This document shows positions 52,820-64,000 of a DNA stretch of 64,000 nucleotides, piece by piece. The DNA is from Lithodes maja (taxonomy: Eukaryota > Arthropoda > Malacostraca > Decapoda > Lithodidae). The stretch lies in NCBI GenBank assembly GCA_037953745.1, contig JBAKBP010004328.1, positions 62,001 through 126,000 of the forward strand, in the 5' to 3' direction. The notes under the pieces were generated by a model that saw nothing but the letters and a program-made list of their open reading frames with translations, did no database searches and had not been told where the DNA came from. Position 1 is the stretch's first letter. Each line of letters opens with the position of its first letter. Made by a program: the position numbers and the translations under genes.

Positions 52820-55060
52820 ATGGAGTAGTCATTAGTTTGAGACGTAATCATTCCAGTGATAGCCCATGATCCTGGGAAGAAATTTAGTACCAAAGGAGTT
52901 GATGCGTCTATTCAACTCGCTGATAAGTGTCCATGTCTCACATCCATATAATGTAACAGAGAGCACCACTGGCATAAAGATCCTCAGATTTATCCTTCTG
53001 CACAGGTATTGATGACGTTAAATACTTCAATTAAATAAATCCATAACTCCATATGCTAAGCCGAGGCGACGACTGATATTGTAGCCCATCTCACTACTAT
53101 TATGGATCACGCTACCAAGATAAGTAAATTTATTCAAGATCTTTAAGTCCTCACCACATGCATGGACAGATTGCACTGCATCATTCAACAAGTCACCAAA
53201 TGCTTGGATTTTGATCTTAGTCCAAGAGACCTTAAACCCAACGGCTCCGACTCTTTGTGTAGTGCCTCAATCTGAGAACATCTAATGTCTCCGCTACGAT
53301 TACTGTGTCATCTGCAAAATCTAGATCTGTGATCCTGAACTCGATGATTTTTGCTCTGAAGCGATTCCACCCGACTGTCCGGCCCAGTAATCAGTCCATA
53401 CAAGTGTTGAAAAATGTAGGCACCAGAAACCCTGTCTCACACCTGAATTCATAGGGAAGAAGGCGGATTTTTAGCCCCCACACTTGACAGCATTCTCTGT
53501 TCCTGAATAGAGTCCAGACACCAGGTCAACAATCGCCGTAGGAATCCCACGTAACCGTAGTAGCTCCCAGAGCGTCTCTCGGTGCACCGAGTCAAATGCC
53601 TTCTTGAGATAACATAGACTGCAAGCAGCCTATTTTAAAACTCGAGTCACCGTTCCATGAGTACCCGGAGCATGTGAATCCGGTTAATTGTTGCATTCTT
53701 TGGCATAAATCCAGATTGCTCAGGTCTCTGGTCCTTTAGCAGGTGGGCTCGGATTCGCACCAGCAAAATATGGGCGAAAACTTTGCTTGGCACACTGAGC
53801 AATGTAATACCATGGTAGTTATTTCAGTCTTTTCGGTACCCTTTCCCTTTCCAGATTGGGGTGACCAGACCCCTTCTCCAGTCAGGACTCCATGGACTCA
53901 CCTCCAGCTTTCAGCAATTTTCCAGGAATACCACAAATACCAGGAGCCTTCCCATCCTTCAGCTTAGCCACGGCCTCCCTTACCTAGGCAAGGGAGGGAC
54001 GGTCTTCATTAATTGGTGGATCAGGCACTGGTGGTTGGACATCCATTGGAAGAAGCTGTCTGTTGGGAGCACTGGCCATGTACAACTGCTCAAAGTACTC
54101 AGCCCAGCGGGTTCTGCACTCATCATTACTCGATGCGAGTTGGCCATCCGACCAAAGAACTGAACTAGTTTGGGGGGGTAGGCCTAGATCGGAGTCTATT
54201 CAGGGCACATTCACATGTGCTTCATCCTCACCAGCAGTTGATGCTCGTCAACAGGTGCAAACCCCACAACAGTGGGAGCCACGGCGGGAGAAATCACAAC
54301 AGCCACCCCCCTTTGGCGAGCACCATTGCCACAGCCAGACCAGTAATATGTGCAACCATTGCAACTTAGCTCACCATTGCCAGGCCACCTCACCTCAGAA
54401 AGCGTCACTATGTCGATCCCCAGCCGCCGCAGCTCCCCAGATAATGGAGGTAGTAGGTCATTATCCAAAAGGGTCAATATGTTCCAAGCTCCAACCCGAA
54501 GCCCCGGAGCTGGTCTTTGGGATCATGATTCGTTTGCACTGCTACAACCACCCCGCAAGTCAGGAGCTTGTCTGGGAGGTCCGCCGCTATTCACACTGCA
54601 GGAGCTCCGAAGGATTTGCCCTGCAGTCATCACAGTTGGCACCCCTGCTCGACTGGCACGAGCATTAGGACTGATCCCGCTAACCAAGCCGTGGATATCT
54701 GACATTGGGCCCCCCAGAATTGCTAGGAAAGGGGTCGGTGGCACCCGCCCGGAAGCATTTACCAGAATCCCCAGTCCCTATTCCTCAGTTGAGTGCGGTG
54801 GCGTTTTTTTTTTTTTTTTTGTGGGATCGGGTTGCAGGCCTTATCCCAAACCAGCTGGCTCCTCCCCATGGTCGCTCGAGTCCATAAGGGGGGTTTGTTT
54901 TTCGGGGTCTTCCTTCCCCTAGACGAGGTTCCCTGCAAGAACAACGAGTCCCGTCTAGTCTACCCGTTCCTATTAGTCGTCTCTTAAAATACACAGGGAT
55001 TACGAAGGATTTTTTTTTTCCCACTGCAATCAGTGCAGGGGCCCCTATCCCCAGGGCTAT
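52820..55060 (-). pseudogene. Decayed LINE (endonuclease and RT)
   Basis: The minus strand encodes, from right to left: a 5' region with CTGGGGATAGGGGCCCC and GACGACTAATAGGAACGGG; a degraded endonuclease (54,211-54,477: RRLGIDIVTLSEVRWPGNG, the T-L-S-E-x-R-W block with metal-binding Glu, then GVAVVIS); and RT pieces across frameshifts (AVAKLKDGKAPGICGIPGKLLKAGG near 53,895-53,985; IRAHLLKDQRPEQSGF; DLKKAFDSVHRETLWELLRLRG near 53,540-53,620). Many stops and indels. This LINE family differs from the 49,271 element. Confidence 0.75.
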
Positions 55061-55775
55061 GCTAAAAATAAAAGATGATTGTTAATGTATAGTGAACTTT
55101 GTCACTAAGTTGAAGGGGCTACAGCTTAGATGTGGGTTACTTGATGGATAATTCGAAAACTACACTTGGTGCAGAAGCATAATTGGTTGGGTTCCAGAGT
55201 GAAGTCTTTAAGGTTAGAACAATGATATAGCCTTCGAATTATAAATATTATGTGGATGACTGATTAACTTAAAATATATAAAATAGTGTGGGACAGATTT
55301 TGTTATCGAAGAGAAAATACGGTTGTGGGATATATAATTAAACTAAAGTGAAAAATATAGTGTAGGACAGTATTCATAACAAATACATTACAGATTAAAT
55401 AATTAACAAACAGTTGTTGTTCTGATTTAGGGATGGTCCTATAAATGTTAGTAAAAATAAATTTAGTGATTGGTAAGTGTAGGACATTTGATTGTGTCAT
55501 TGTAAGATCACTTGAATGTACTGTAGCTAACTTAATGAATAAACAATAGCTTTGAAAATTCATAAGTAGGTGCCTAAAACAAATTAAATTTTAAAACGTT
55601 AATTCAACTTGAGTAAGTAGATAGATGGAAATAACACTTCAATGATTTGTTGAATAATGCCACTTAGATACACGCTAGTGTAAACAAATGGGGAATGGCC
55701 GGATGCAGAAGGGAGGCAGCGATGGGGGTAACTGAAATATGTGGGGCACCGAGCATGTGAGGCACGGGGAAAATG
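55061..55775. other. AT-rich DNA without recognisable genes
   Basis: No supported feature. The words AGTGTAGGACA and TGGGACAGATTTTG recur loosely, but no repeat unit could be defined. Confidence 0.35.
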
Positions 55776-56215
55776 AAATGAAATAGGATGTGTGGGGAGA
55801 TTTTGAAGTATGGAGCGTGGATAGTGACTGGGTGGAAGATTCTATGAATATCGGGGAAACCGGAAGGGTGCCAGAAATGTGGAAGTTAGTTGTAATAGTC
55901 CCCTTATTCTAGGGAATCTAGGGTAAAGAAGAAAGAGGTGGGTGTGGAGACTATAGGAGATGGATTTGTGTGTGTATGATTATAAGTATCACTGTGTGAG
56001 GCGTACTGTTAAATTGCCATAACTGAATGGGAAAGAAATCAGATGGAGGGAGGTTTACGAAAAAATTAAGAAGGGAAGAGAATATGTTTACAAAAACGTT
56101 TCCTTAGGATATTATGTAAACACAAAAATGGAAAAAGACTAAAGGCTATGCTGCTGACAAAAGTGAAGATTATGTATCAGGGTACAAGAGTAGCAGTGCG
56201 TGTGTATGCCAGTTA
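55776..56215 (+). pseudogene. Decayed RTE-type LINE RT fragment
   Basis: In the plus strand, TGRVPEMWKLVVIVPL then GKEERGGCGDYR corresponds to the W-K-x-x-x-I-V-P-L-Y-K-G-K-G-x-R block before the first RT motif, as in the 49,271 element. The remainder is frameshifted beyond secure reading (a trace of IKIMYQGTRVAVRVYAS near 56,165-56,215 matches the segment after the A motif). Much of the RT is missing. Confidence 0.55.
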
Positions 56216-56227
56216 ATTGTGTAAATG

Positions 56228-56660
56228 AGTTTAACCCACTGGGCACCAGCGCCGCAGCATATGCGTCGGCAATGTATGTAACGCTAAACCCCAGCGCCGC
56301 ATAGGGTGCGTCGGCACTGTCGACCTTATTTACTCTTGTTCTATGGTAGCTAGAGGATTCCAATTTGTATGGGATATACCTTATGATGTTGCCGAACAGT
56401 GGCGGTACTCGGCAAACCCCAAGTCTAGCTGCGCGGGTGGGTACAGGCAGATGGGGAAAGTCAGTTTACCCAGTTATCTAACCGCCACTTTCGAGCTTAT
56501 TTACTATTGTCCTATTGTAGCTAGAGGGTTCAAATTTGTATGGGATATACATTATGATGTTGTCGAACAGTGGCAATACTTGGCAACCCCCAAGTCCAGC
56601 CGCGGTGGGGAGAGGGACGCACGGGAGGAGGGGGAAAGACAGTTGTCCCGTTGACTTCGC
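56228..56660. repeat. TTAACCC-bordered block with a 176-bp tandem duplication
   Basis: GTTTAACCCACTGGGCACC begins a GC-richer block with AGCGCCGCA twice. ACTCTTGTTCTATGGTAGCTAGAGG... (about 56,330-56,430) recurs as ACTATTGTCCTATTGTAGCTAGAGG... (about 56,506-56,610). TTAACCC is the end style of the TTAA elements elsewhere in the window. No matching right end was found. Confidence 0.5.
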
Positions 56661-57864
56661 GAGTGTCTGACCTACCTCGTTGCCTCGCGATGTTGGAACA
56701 AAGGGAATAGAGTGTGTATCGCTCCCCTACTGCTCCCCATGACATAGTTGACTCCCCACCAAGTGGGGAAGAGGAGGACTGTTTGACTTATCCAGCTGAG
56801 TACTATAGAATCGAGGCCTTAAAATAATTCCACAACATATATATCATGTCATAATCTAGAGTGAAGACTGAGGAATAATTAACAATATATTATAATAATA
56901 ATCGTTAAAGTAATGGGTGTCATAATGTAAGTAATTGACTCCCGTTGTACCCGCCAGATCTTCCATGCAAGATAATTATTTCGTTTCATCATCGAACTCA
57001 ACAGAAATTTTAGTAATTTATTTATAATATTGTTTATTATTCATAAGTGGTTTGAGTAGTAAAGTACCTATTCATCTTTGATTATGACATTTTATAACAT
57101 GTTCATGAACACAACAAATCAATATATCATACTTTCCTAAAAAATCTTTCAAACATTTGTTTACGTTCATAAATTATTATTGTGCAAGCCTCTAGTTGAT
57201 TAATGACATCAACAACTAAAAATAATGCATCAAGTCACCGGTAAGGAATGGAAAAGAAGGAATCAAGCAATTGTTTTGAACTGAGAAAATATTTACTCAT
57301 TGCACGGAAGTTTTAACGGGTCAACCTGGCCTTATCAAGGGCGAAATATTTACGTCTTAACATCTTTAATTTATGTGTATATAACTGTATCCTACTTTTG
57401 TTTAAATCAAATTATACATACACTTTCAATCTTCTTAATGGTGTATGATACATGTTGGAAAAAAATATAATGTGCGTGTAAAATAACAAAGAAACGAACA
57501 GTGTCAGCGGCCACCAAAGAGTTTGGTTGCATATCATGTCATTAAAATATATATCCTTATAGAAACAGAGCGTTTCCCTGAACTTCTCAAATGCCTGTGA
57601 TAAGAGAGAGGACCTTTTAACAAAGGACAGAACTCTTGGGGGCGCTTTGTTTATGGCCTGAGGACTCGGTAAAGATAAACAACATACTGTAGATACACAT
57701 ATCATCAACGAAAAGGTGAAGATGAAAAATTATGTTTTTATCATACACAGGTAAACAAACTACTGCTTTACAAAATGATGCACCTTTACATAAATGGATA
57801 GACTGATGATATGAAAAAATAATGACACGTCAAAATACAGGATTGTAACTATTGCCACAAAACC
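56661..57864. other. AT-rich DNA without recognisable genes
   Basis: No coding region, RNA gene or recognisable repeat supported. Confidence 0.35.
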
Positions 57865-57990
57865 AACCTTGGCCACCACTACCAGCATTGCCGGCGCCCT
57901 TGCCATTCATTACGCCCTTGGTAGACACATTACCCTTAATATCTACTTTGCCGGATACCAAAGAAGAAGGGCCTAATTCACCCCGATAAC
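57865..57990 (-). other. Short Gly-rich open segment, identity unknown
   Basis: On the minus strand an open stretch reads LVSGKVDIKGNVSTKG and then NGKGAGNAGSGGQGWFC. Composition differs from the AT-rich flanks. Splice signals are weak. It could be an exon, a remnant or chance. Confidence 0.2.
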
Positions 57991-58004
57991 ACAACAGTGT
58001 CTAA

Positions 58005-58500
58005 TGATAATGACGGACAGGCTGGAAGAGAGGTATCCTGACCAGGATTCAAACCCACTGGCTCCTGGTAAGTTTGGGAGAGTTGGGCACCGAAACCTCT
58101 GGATCATGAGCGAATATAAGGAAAGCAACCTTAGTTCTTATTTGAAGAATCAGGTTATAGTCTCGAGAAGGACTATGCCTTCGTACACGTGACAAGTTTT
58201 GTTTAGACTTTAACCATTATTATATTTTACACCCCCCCCCCCCCCCCCCACCACCACCAACAACTCGGCTAAGTGATGCGGTTGTAATCATCCTGGTACT
58301 ATTATGGAACCTCACTGATTGACAAATATCTAATGGTAATGTCAGACAGGTTGGTAGTGAGACATCCTGATCAGAATTCGAACCCACTCACTACATGTAA
58401 ATTTGGGAGAGTTGGGCACCGTAACCAGTCAACCATGAGTGGATATAAGGTAAGTATCCTTAGGTCTTACTCGAAGAACCAGGTTATAGTCTCGTGGAGG
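58005..58500 (-). repeat. Two direct copies of a tRNA-like SINE repeat
   Basis: About 58,005-58,180 and 58,325-58,500 are direct copies (CTAATG-TAATG-C-GACAGG ... TTTGGGAGAGTTGGGCACCG ... AACCAGGTTATAGTCTCG). On the minus strand each carries a B-box-like GGGTT(T/C)GAATCCTG. Between them lies a poly(C)-(CCA)n run at 58,233-58,258. No convincing A box, so tRNA origin is tentative. Confidence 0.55.
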
Positions 58501-58617
58501 TCTATATTTCCACTCTTGCTGAAGCAGCTTCCCAGAAGCTGGGTGTGCCCAACCGCCTCTGGGGTTCTTTACCCCTACACAGCTTCTTGTTTTGTACAGG
58601 GGCACAGTGTGTCCATG
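58501..58617 (+). pseudogene. Jockey-type LINE thumb fragment fused to the next copy
   Basis: Encodes TLAEAASQKLGVPNRL and the TPAQ-LALYRG region, normally late in ORF2, yet is followed directly by endonuclease sequence of copy 4. The order is inverted relative to a normal element, indicating a recombination or deletion between two head-to-tail copies. Confidence 0.7.
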
Positions 58618-60930
58618 TCTTTTCTCTCCTTTGGGCTCCTCCGACCATAAACTTATCTCTGTCACCTGCCCTATCTCTCCAGTACGGCCACCCGATCCTC
58701 CTAGCCGGCGGCGCTTGTGGCACTTTGGCGCTGCCGACTGGGAGGCTCTCCGGCAGTACTTCTTTGATTTCCCATAGAATGATTTCTGCTTCCGTGGCCG
58801 GGGACCCTCGGAGAGTGCTGAACGCATTACCGAGGTAATCCTATCGGGCATGGAAGCATACATTCCATTCTCTTTCTCTCAGACTAATGCTAAAAAACCT
58901 TGGTTTACTCATGCCTGTTCTACTGCTGTCCGCAATAAGGAGGAAGCATTCAAACGGTACCGACGCCTTAAAACTCAAGACTCTCATTCTTCCTATGTTT
59001 CTGCCCGGAATCAAGCCAAATCTGTTCTTCGACTTGCCAAGCACTCTTTCATCAATAATAAATACACTGAACTATCCAACTCTAGCTCTTCCCAAGCTTT
59101 CTGGCATCTAGCCAAAAACCTCTCCAACAATTTATCTTCCTCGTCTTTCCCTCCCCTTTCCCACTCTGATGGCACAACCATCACTTCTTCCTCTGACAAA
59201 GCTAAACTCTTCGCTCAAACTTTTGCTAGAAACTACACCTTGGATGATTCCGGTGCTATTCCTCCCTCTACACCCTCCTCTCTCTTACTTATGCCTAATA
59301 TCCTAATCTCTTTTAAAGATGTACTTTCTACCCTCTCTGGGCTTAATACTAATAAGGCATACGGTCCGGACAGTGTTCCTCCTGTTGTACTAAAAAACTG
59401 TGCTTCCGTGCTGACTTCCTGCCTAGGCAAACTCTTTCGTCTCTGTCTATCCTCTAATCTCTTCCTTTCATGCTGGAAGTTTGCTCTCATTCAACCTGTC
59501 TCAAAGAAGGGTGACCGCTCTCAACCCTCCAAGTATCGTCCAATTGCTCTCATCTCTTGTATTTCTAAAGTTTTTGAAACTATTCTTGCTTCCAAATTTC
59601 TTAAACATTTCTCTTCTCATAATCTGCTCTCAGATCGCCAGTATGGCTTCCTTAAGGGTCGCTCTACTGGTGATCTTCTTTCATATCTTACTAACTCTTG
59701 GTCATCCTCCTTTCGGGACTTCGGTGAGACTTTTTCTATTGCACTAGACATATCGAAAGCCTTCGATAGAGTCTGGCACAAATCTTTAATTTCTAAACTA
59801 CCCTCCTTCGGTTTCTATCCCTCCATCTGTGCCTTTGTCTCTAATTTCCTCTCCGGTCGTTCCATAGCTGCGGTTGTGGATGGCCATCGCTCACTTCCTC
59901 ACCCTATAAACTCCGGTGTTCCTCAGGGCTCTGTCCTATCTCCTATTCTCTTTCTAATTTTCATAAATGACCTTTTCAACTGTACCTCAACTCCCATCCA
60001 TTCATACACAGACGACTCAACCTTACACTACTCCGATAGTTTTTCAGAACACCCAAGCCAGCAATTCCTCAACGACAAACGGAATGAAGCCACTTAAATT
60101 CTGATCTAACTACTATCTCCAATTGGGGCAGAGAAAACCTTGTTACCTTTAATGCTTCCAAAACCCAATTTCTCCATCTATCTACCCGTCAGGAACTCCC
60201 TGCGGACTATCCCTTATTCTTCAACAATACAAAAATCAATCCTTCATCTTCTCTCAATATTCTTGGTCTCTTTTTCTTCTGCTCTCAGTTGGAAGGACCA
60301 TATTGCCAGTCTTGCTAAGGCAGCCTCCCAGAAGCTGGGTGTGCTCAACCGCCTTAGGGGGTTCTTTACCCCTGCACAGCTTCTTGCTCTGTACTTGGGC
60401 ATAGTGCGTCCTTGTATTGAGTATTGTTCACATGTGTGGGAAGGTTCCTCTCACACTGCTCTCATAGACAAAATTGAAAGGAAGGCCTTTCGTATCATTA
60501 ACTCCTGTCCACTCACTAACTCTCTGCAATCTCTCTCTCTTCGCCGCAATGTTGCATCTCTCTCGCTATTCTATCGCTACTATAATAATCAGTGTTCCTC
60601 AGAGCTTTCCCAGTGTATACCACTTCCTTTACGTAGGGCACGTGGTACCCCGTCTTGCAACACAATCCCACCCCTACTGTGTGCAACTCTCCAACCCAAG
60701 AGTGAAACGTTATTCTCAGACTTTCTTCTATTCAACAGCTGAGCTCTGGAACTCTCTCCCAGAATCAGTCTTTCCCTCTTCCTATTACTTAAATTGCTTC
60801 AAACTCTGTGTGTCCAGGCATTTTGGCTCGAACGTCCCTTGATTTTGGCCCTGTCACTCTTTCACTTTCAACTAAGGGGGAGGCACTCGCTATAGGCAGG
60901 TCTGCCTTTTGCCTCCCTCACTCACATAGA
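58618..60930 (+). mobile_element. Jockey-type LINE, copy 4
   Basis: Carries the end of the endonuclease (GSSDHKLISVTC, 58,632-58,780), a long RT frame, a frameshifted thumb and C-terminus, the 3' region with GGGGGAGGCACTCG...TTGCCTCCCTCACTC and a poly(A) tail at 60,929-60,943. It is the most complete RT of this family in the window. Frameshifts near 60,098 and 60,265, and a substitution in the active-site block, mark it as inactive or nearly so. Confidence 0.85.
58850..60842 (+). pseudogene. Jockey-type reverse transcriptase (copy 4)
   Basis: The open frame 58,850-60,097 (415 codons) includes KPWFTHACSTAVRNKEEAFK, YGPDSVPPVVLKNCASV, RPIALISCISKVFETI, RQYGFLKGRSTGDLL, IALDISKAFDRVWHKSL, NSGVPQGSVLSPILF and HSYTDDSTLHYS. 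The catalytic block has T-D-D where A-D-D is usual, so both Asp are kept. A stop at about 60,095 is followed in other frames by WGRENLV-FNASK, WKDHIASLAKAASQKLGV (60,140-60,742) and VKRYSQTFFYSTAELWNSLP (60,474-60,842). It was a typical LINE polymerase before decay. Confidence 0.82.
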
Positions 60931-60944
60931 AAAAAAAAAAAAAT

Positions 60945-61057
60945 GTATTGAGTATTACTCGCATGTGTAGGGGAGGATCCTCTCATACAGCAATTCTAGA
61001 CGAAGTAGAAAAGAAAGCCTTTCGTCTCATTAACTCACGTCCCCTCACTGATTCTCT

Positions 61058-61151
<94 letters not shown>

Positions 61152-61205
61152 GCTATTCTACCGGTATTACAATAATCAGTGTTCTTCAGAGCTCTCTTAG
61201 TGATT
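60945..61205 (+). mobile_element. Jockey-type LINE fragment, copy 5, expanded by (CT)n
   Basis: Begins after the poly(A) of copy 4 with the IEYYSHV, GSSHTAILDEVEKKAFR and INSRPLTDSLQSLSL region. The natural CTCTCTCTCT of the SLSL codons has expanded to about 90 bases (61,062-61,150) before ILP resumes. Short dead fragment. Confidence 0.8.
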
Positions 61206-63850
61206 GATGATCAAATTTCAATATAAGTATTAACCACACGATACAGTGCTTTTTGGAGACATTAACTTACCGGTACCAAAATGGGGTGAACCACTGACAG
61301 CTCATAAAGGTTCAAATTTGTTAGAAACTTCAATATACCAATTTGTTGAATCTCCAAAGCGAGGCAATAATGTTCTTGATATAATTTTTGCTACAAAGGA
61401 TGACTTGGTGAACCAAGTAATAGTAGGAGAAGAGTTCAGTACAAGTGATCGTCGAATGATTACTTTCAACATTTAATTTACTAGCAGCAATAAAACTAAC
61501 GTTAGCCACGAGAAAGTACTTAACTTCAAACGAGCAAAATTTCACAAACTCAGAGATATTCTTGAAAAATCATATTGGAGCTTCATAAACCACGATAGAG
61601 ATACAAATGTGATATGGTAATAATTTACAGATCTATATATTAATGCCATAGAAAGCTGCATACCTACAAACAACCGGTGTCCAATCTGTAACGATAAACC
61701 AAAATGGTGGAACAAGGAAGTGAAAGACTGTTTGTCAGCCAAGAAAACCGCTCATGACTCACTTACTAGAACAAATAACAAAGCTGATAGGTTACACTAC
61801 TTTACTCTTCGACGAAAAGCCAAGAAACTCATCAAGCAAAGTAAGAACAGTCAAGAATCACATATTACAAACTTAAGCAAGGTAAACCCCAAAAATGTCT
61901 ATGGATATATCAAAAGCAAAAAGGTAAATACTTCATCAATTGGACCACTAGTGAGCGGTGTTCATGTCAATGACGAAGTTCAAATGAGTAGCACCCTAAA
62001 CGACTTTTTTGCAGAGGATCTGAACCCAATTCCTCCTGACATTCCACTTCATTTAGATAATCAGGACATTCTAAGAAACATCGAAATTAGAGAGAAAGAT
62101 GTAATAAACAGCATATACAAACTTAAAGCTAATAAAACTCCCGGCCCGAATAAAATCACGCTCTCAAAGAAATATATGACAAGATTTCTAAACCATTAAC
62201 TCTACTTTATAACAAAACAATGAATAATGGCATCGTGCAAGATGAATGGAAACTAATGTAACACCCATCTTTAAAAAAGGAAACAAATCCCTACCGAGTC
62301 CTTTCAGCTTGACTTCTATTATATGTAAATTGCTTGAAACAATTAGTAGAGACAATATAGTAAATCATCAAGGAGAAAACAACTTTATAATAGATCCACA
62401 GCACAATTTCTGAAACAAGAGTTCATGCTTAACAAAATAATATCCTAGATTTTTTTGTTTAGATCTTTTCAACAAATACGATGAAAGTAAAGCAGTTAAC
62501 ATAGTCTACCTTGATCTTCAGAAAGCCTTTGCCAAAGTTCCCATAAGCATCTCCTGATAAAACTAAAGGCTCATGGCATACAAGGGAGCGTTCTCCACTG
62601 GATCGAAAACTGTCTAACTGGACGAATGCAACGAGTAGTAATTCATAGTAAAGCATCAGACTGGACAAAAAGTCACAAGCAGTGTACCCCAGGGGTCAGT
62701 GCTCGGACCTGTCCTCTTCTTCATTTCTATGAATGACATTGATGACTGTCTCTCATGTAGTATCTCAAAATTTGCAGATTTTCCATTACATGCATTGTAA
62801 CGGCTCAGACGGGGTTGCCTTTCAGTAGTTGGAATGTACTGTAGTACAATAAAGTCCCGCCACAGCACTGCCCCACCAAGTCATCACTGTGGCTGATGTT
62901 GGTATAGGTACTAACCGTGCCTCAGCAAGACTCAACAGAGTTCCCCTGCAGCACTTGCACTTGCAGTATCTGCAACCACACCTGCCTTAACAGTGTCACA
63001 AAAAGACAGCACCATAACAAGAATATACTGTATATTAGGCAATTTAGGCTATAGAACAATAAAGTCCTGCCCCAACACTGCTTTAACATGCAAACACTGT
63101 TGCCGACACAGGTGTGGTGCCAAAGAGCGCCCAGGTAAGTCCCCTGTGGCACCTATCCGCACCTAAATTATTTAGATAAACTGTCTAACTGGGCTCAGAC
63201 CTGGCAAATAAGTTTCCGTATTGATAAATGTAAATTACTGCATGTAGATTATAGGAATAATAAAGTATATTATTCAATGGGTGGTATTCAACTCAAAAGT
63301 GTTGATAAAGAAACTGATTTAGGAGTAACAATTACAAATACTTTAAAACCGGGCCAACAATGTGCTGAAGTATGGAAAGCAAATAAGATTATAGGATTCA
63401 CTGGTAGTTCTTTCAAATAATAATCCATTCTCACCTTAATTCATTGGTTCGACCTTATCTAGAAAGAGTACAGCGAAGATTAACAAAAATGATTCCCAGA
63501 TTAAGAAATATGACATATTATGAGGAACAGATAGAAGAATTAATAAATTTAAGCTTGACTAAGCGCAGATTATGAGGGGATATTATTCAAGTATTTGAGA
63601 TAATTACGGGTATCGACAATATGGATGCAAACAAATACTTCACATTCGATTAATCACATTACACACGAGGGAATGGCTGTATTATCATCCATAAGTTCCC
63701 ACGAAGCATTTTTGTTTTTGTTTTTTTTTCAACAGGGTAGTACATTTATGGAATGGCCTGCCTAGCAATATTATGGACTGCAGCAGTGTTGAGACCTTCA
63801 AAAACCGCTCAGTCAAATATCTGTCCCTTAATCCATGACTGACTGTAATT
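61206..63850 (+). pseudogene. Decayed CR1-type LINE (endonuclease to C-terminus)
   Basis: In order: endonuclease end (LFGDINLPVPKWG, RGNNVLDIIFA, TSDRRMITFNI; 61,246-61,476); linker and RT front (61,720-62,199: KLIKQSKNSQESHI, YGYIKSKK, LKANKTPGPNKI); frameshifted RT including YLDLQKAF (about 62,508-62,531), VPQGSVLGPVLFF (62,683-62,722) and ISKFAD (62,762-62,780). After an insertion at about 62,793-63,165 it resumes with SNWAQTWQISFRIDKCK, DLGVTITNTLKPGQQC, RVQRRLTKMIPRLRN and VVHLWNGLP-NIMD at about 63,730-63,780. AT-rich with many stops: an old copy, unlike the younger CR1 at 1.3-5.9 kb. Confidence 0.78.
62793..63165. mobile_element. Insertion within the RT of the decayed CR1-type LINE
   Basis: Separates the catalytic ISKFAD block from the SNWAQTW block, normally about 35 residues apart. 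Contains ACAATAAAGTCC(C/T)GCC followed by CA(G/A)CACTG twice (62,849-62,876 and 63,057-63,082). No ORF or clear terminal repeats. Family unknown. Confidence 0.5.
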
Positions 63851-64000
63851 ACAGATGATTAACAAGACATGCCCACAATACTTATTTTGGTAGCAAGATA
63901 TTTTTTTTTTTTTTTTTTTTTGTAGAGTACCATGTCAGTTTATACAATCTGCATGGAAAAGATATATCTATATCTATATATATCTATATATATATCTATC
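63851..64000. repeat. Poly(T) tract and (TATC)n start at window end
   Basis: A T run at about 63,901-63,922 and TATCTATA-type tetranucleotide repeats from 63,960 to the end of the window. Confidence 0.85.

Overview
This is a eukaryotic genomic window. It is dominated by transposable elements and microsatellites, and no long uninterrupted host gene is visible. Long (TA)n arrays, CR1-, jockey- and RTE-type LINEs, Ty3/gypsy and piggyBac elements, tRNA-derived SINEs, many TTAA-flanked non-autonomous elements and short CCTAA (arthropod telomere-like) runs suggest an arthropod, most plausibly a malacostracan/decapod crustacean. That taxonomic call is an inference from element types, not proof. Nothing prokaryotic is present.

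Layout. 1-1.04 kb: the end of a Ty3/gypsy pol (minus), next to a 200-base N gap. 1.3-5.9 kb: a nearly intact CR1-type LINE (plus) whose ORF2 carries one TGA. 6-10.2 kb: AT-rich DNA with no recognisable gene. 10.3-20.0 kb: an inverted repeat. Its left arm is split by two head-to-tail copies of a TIR element, the second of which carries a TTAA-flanked insert. A 44-bp tandem array, a CR1 LINE (minus) and a strong hairpin lie between the arms. 20.4-22.8 kb: tRNA-derived repeat, (TA)n and a jockey-type LINE.

At 22,912-23,105 and 47,907-48,017 (plus) lie two short open segments bounded by good splice signals. Their phases match and their cysteine patterns are complementary. I read them as consecutive exons of one small, cysteine-containing, probably secreted host protein. 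The 24.8-kb intron between them is almost entirely nested transposons. These are a jockey-type LINE (minus, 23.4-28.2 kb) split by a PIF/Harbinger-like element, itself split by a CR1 fragment and a TTAA-type insert, and then a 16.5-kb LTR retrotransposon (30,192-46,746).

The LTR element has the order gag-protease-integrase C-terminus-RT-RNase H, with integrase before RT as in Gmr1-like Ty3/gypsy elements, and a SCAN-like gag. A 6.3-kb piggyBac with a nearly complete transposase sits at a TTAA inside its pol. Further TIR elements fill its 3' region and 3' LTR. The 5' LTR preserves the empty site of one of them.

48.0-52.8 kb: a cluster of tRNA-derived SINE-bearing repeats. One is split by a full-length RTE-type LINE (minus) with an 8-bp target duplication and a single frameshift. 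52.8-64 kb: decayed LINEs (minus 52.8-55.1; plus 55.8-56.2; plus 58.5-61.2; plus 61.2-63.9) with short repeats between them.

Every element ORF found contains at least one break. I see no bona fide functional tRNA, rRNA or CRISPR locus.
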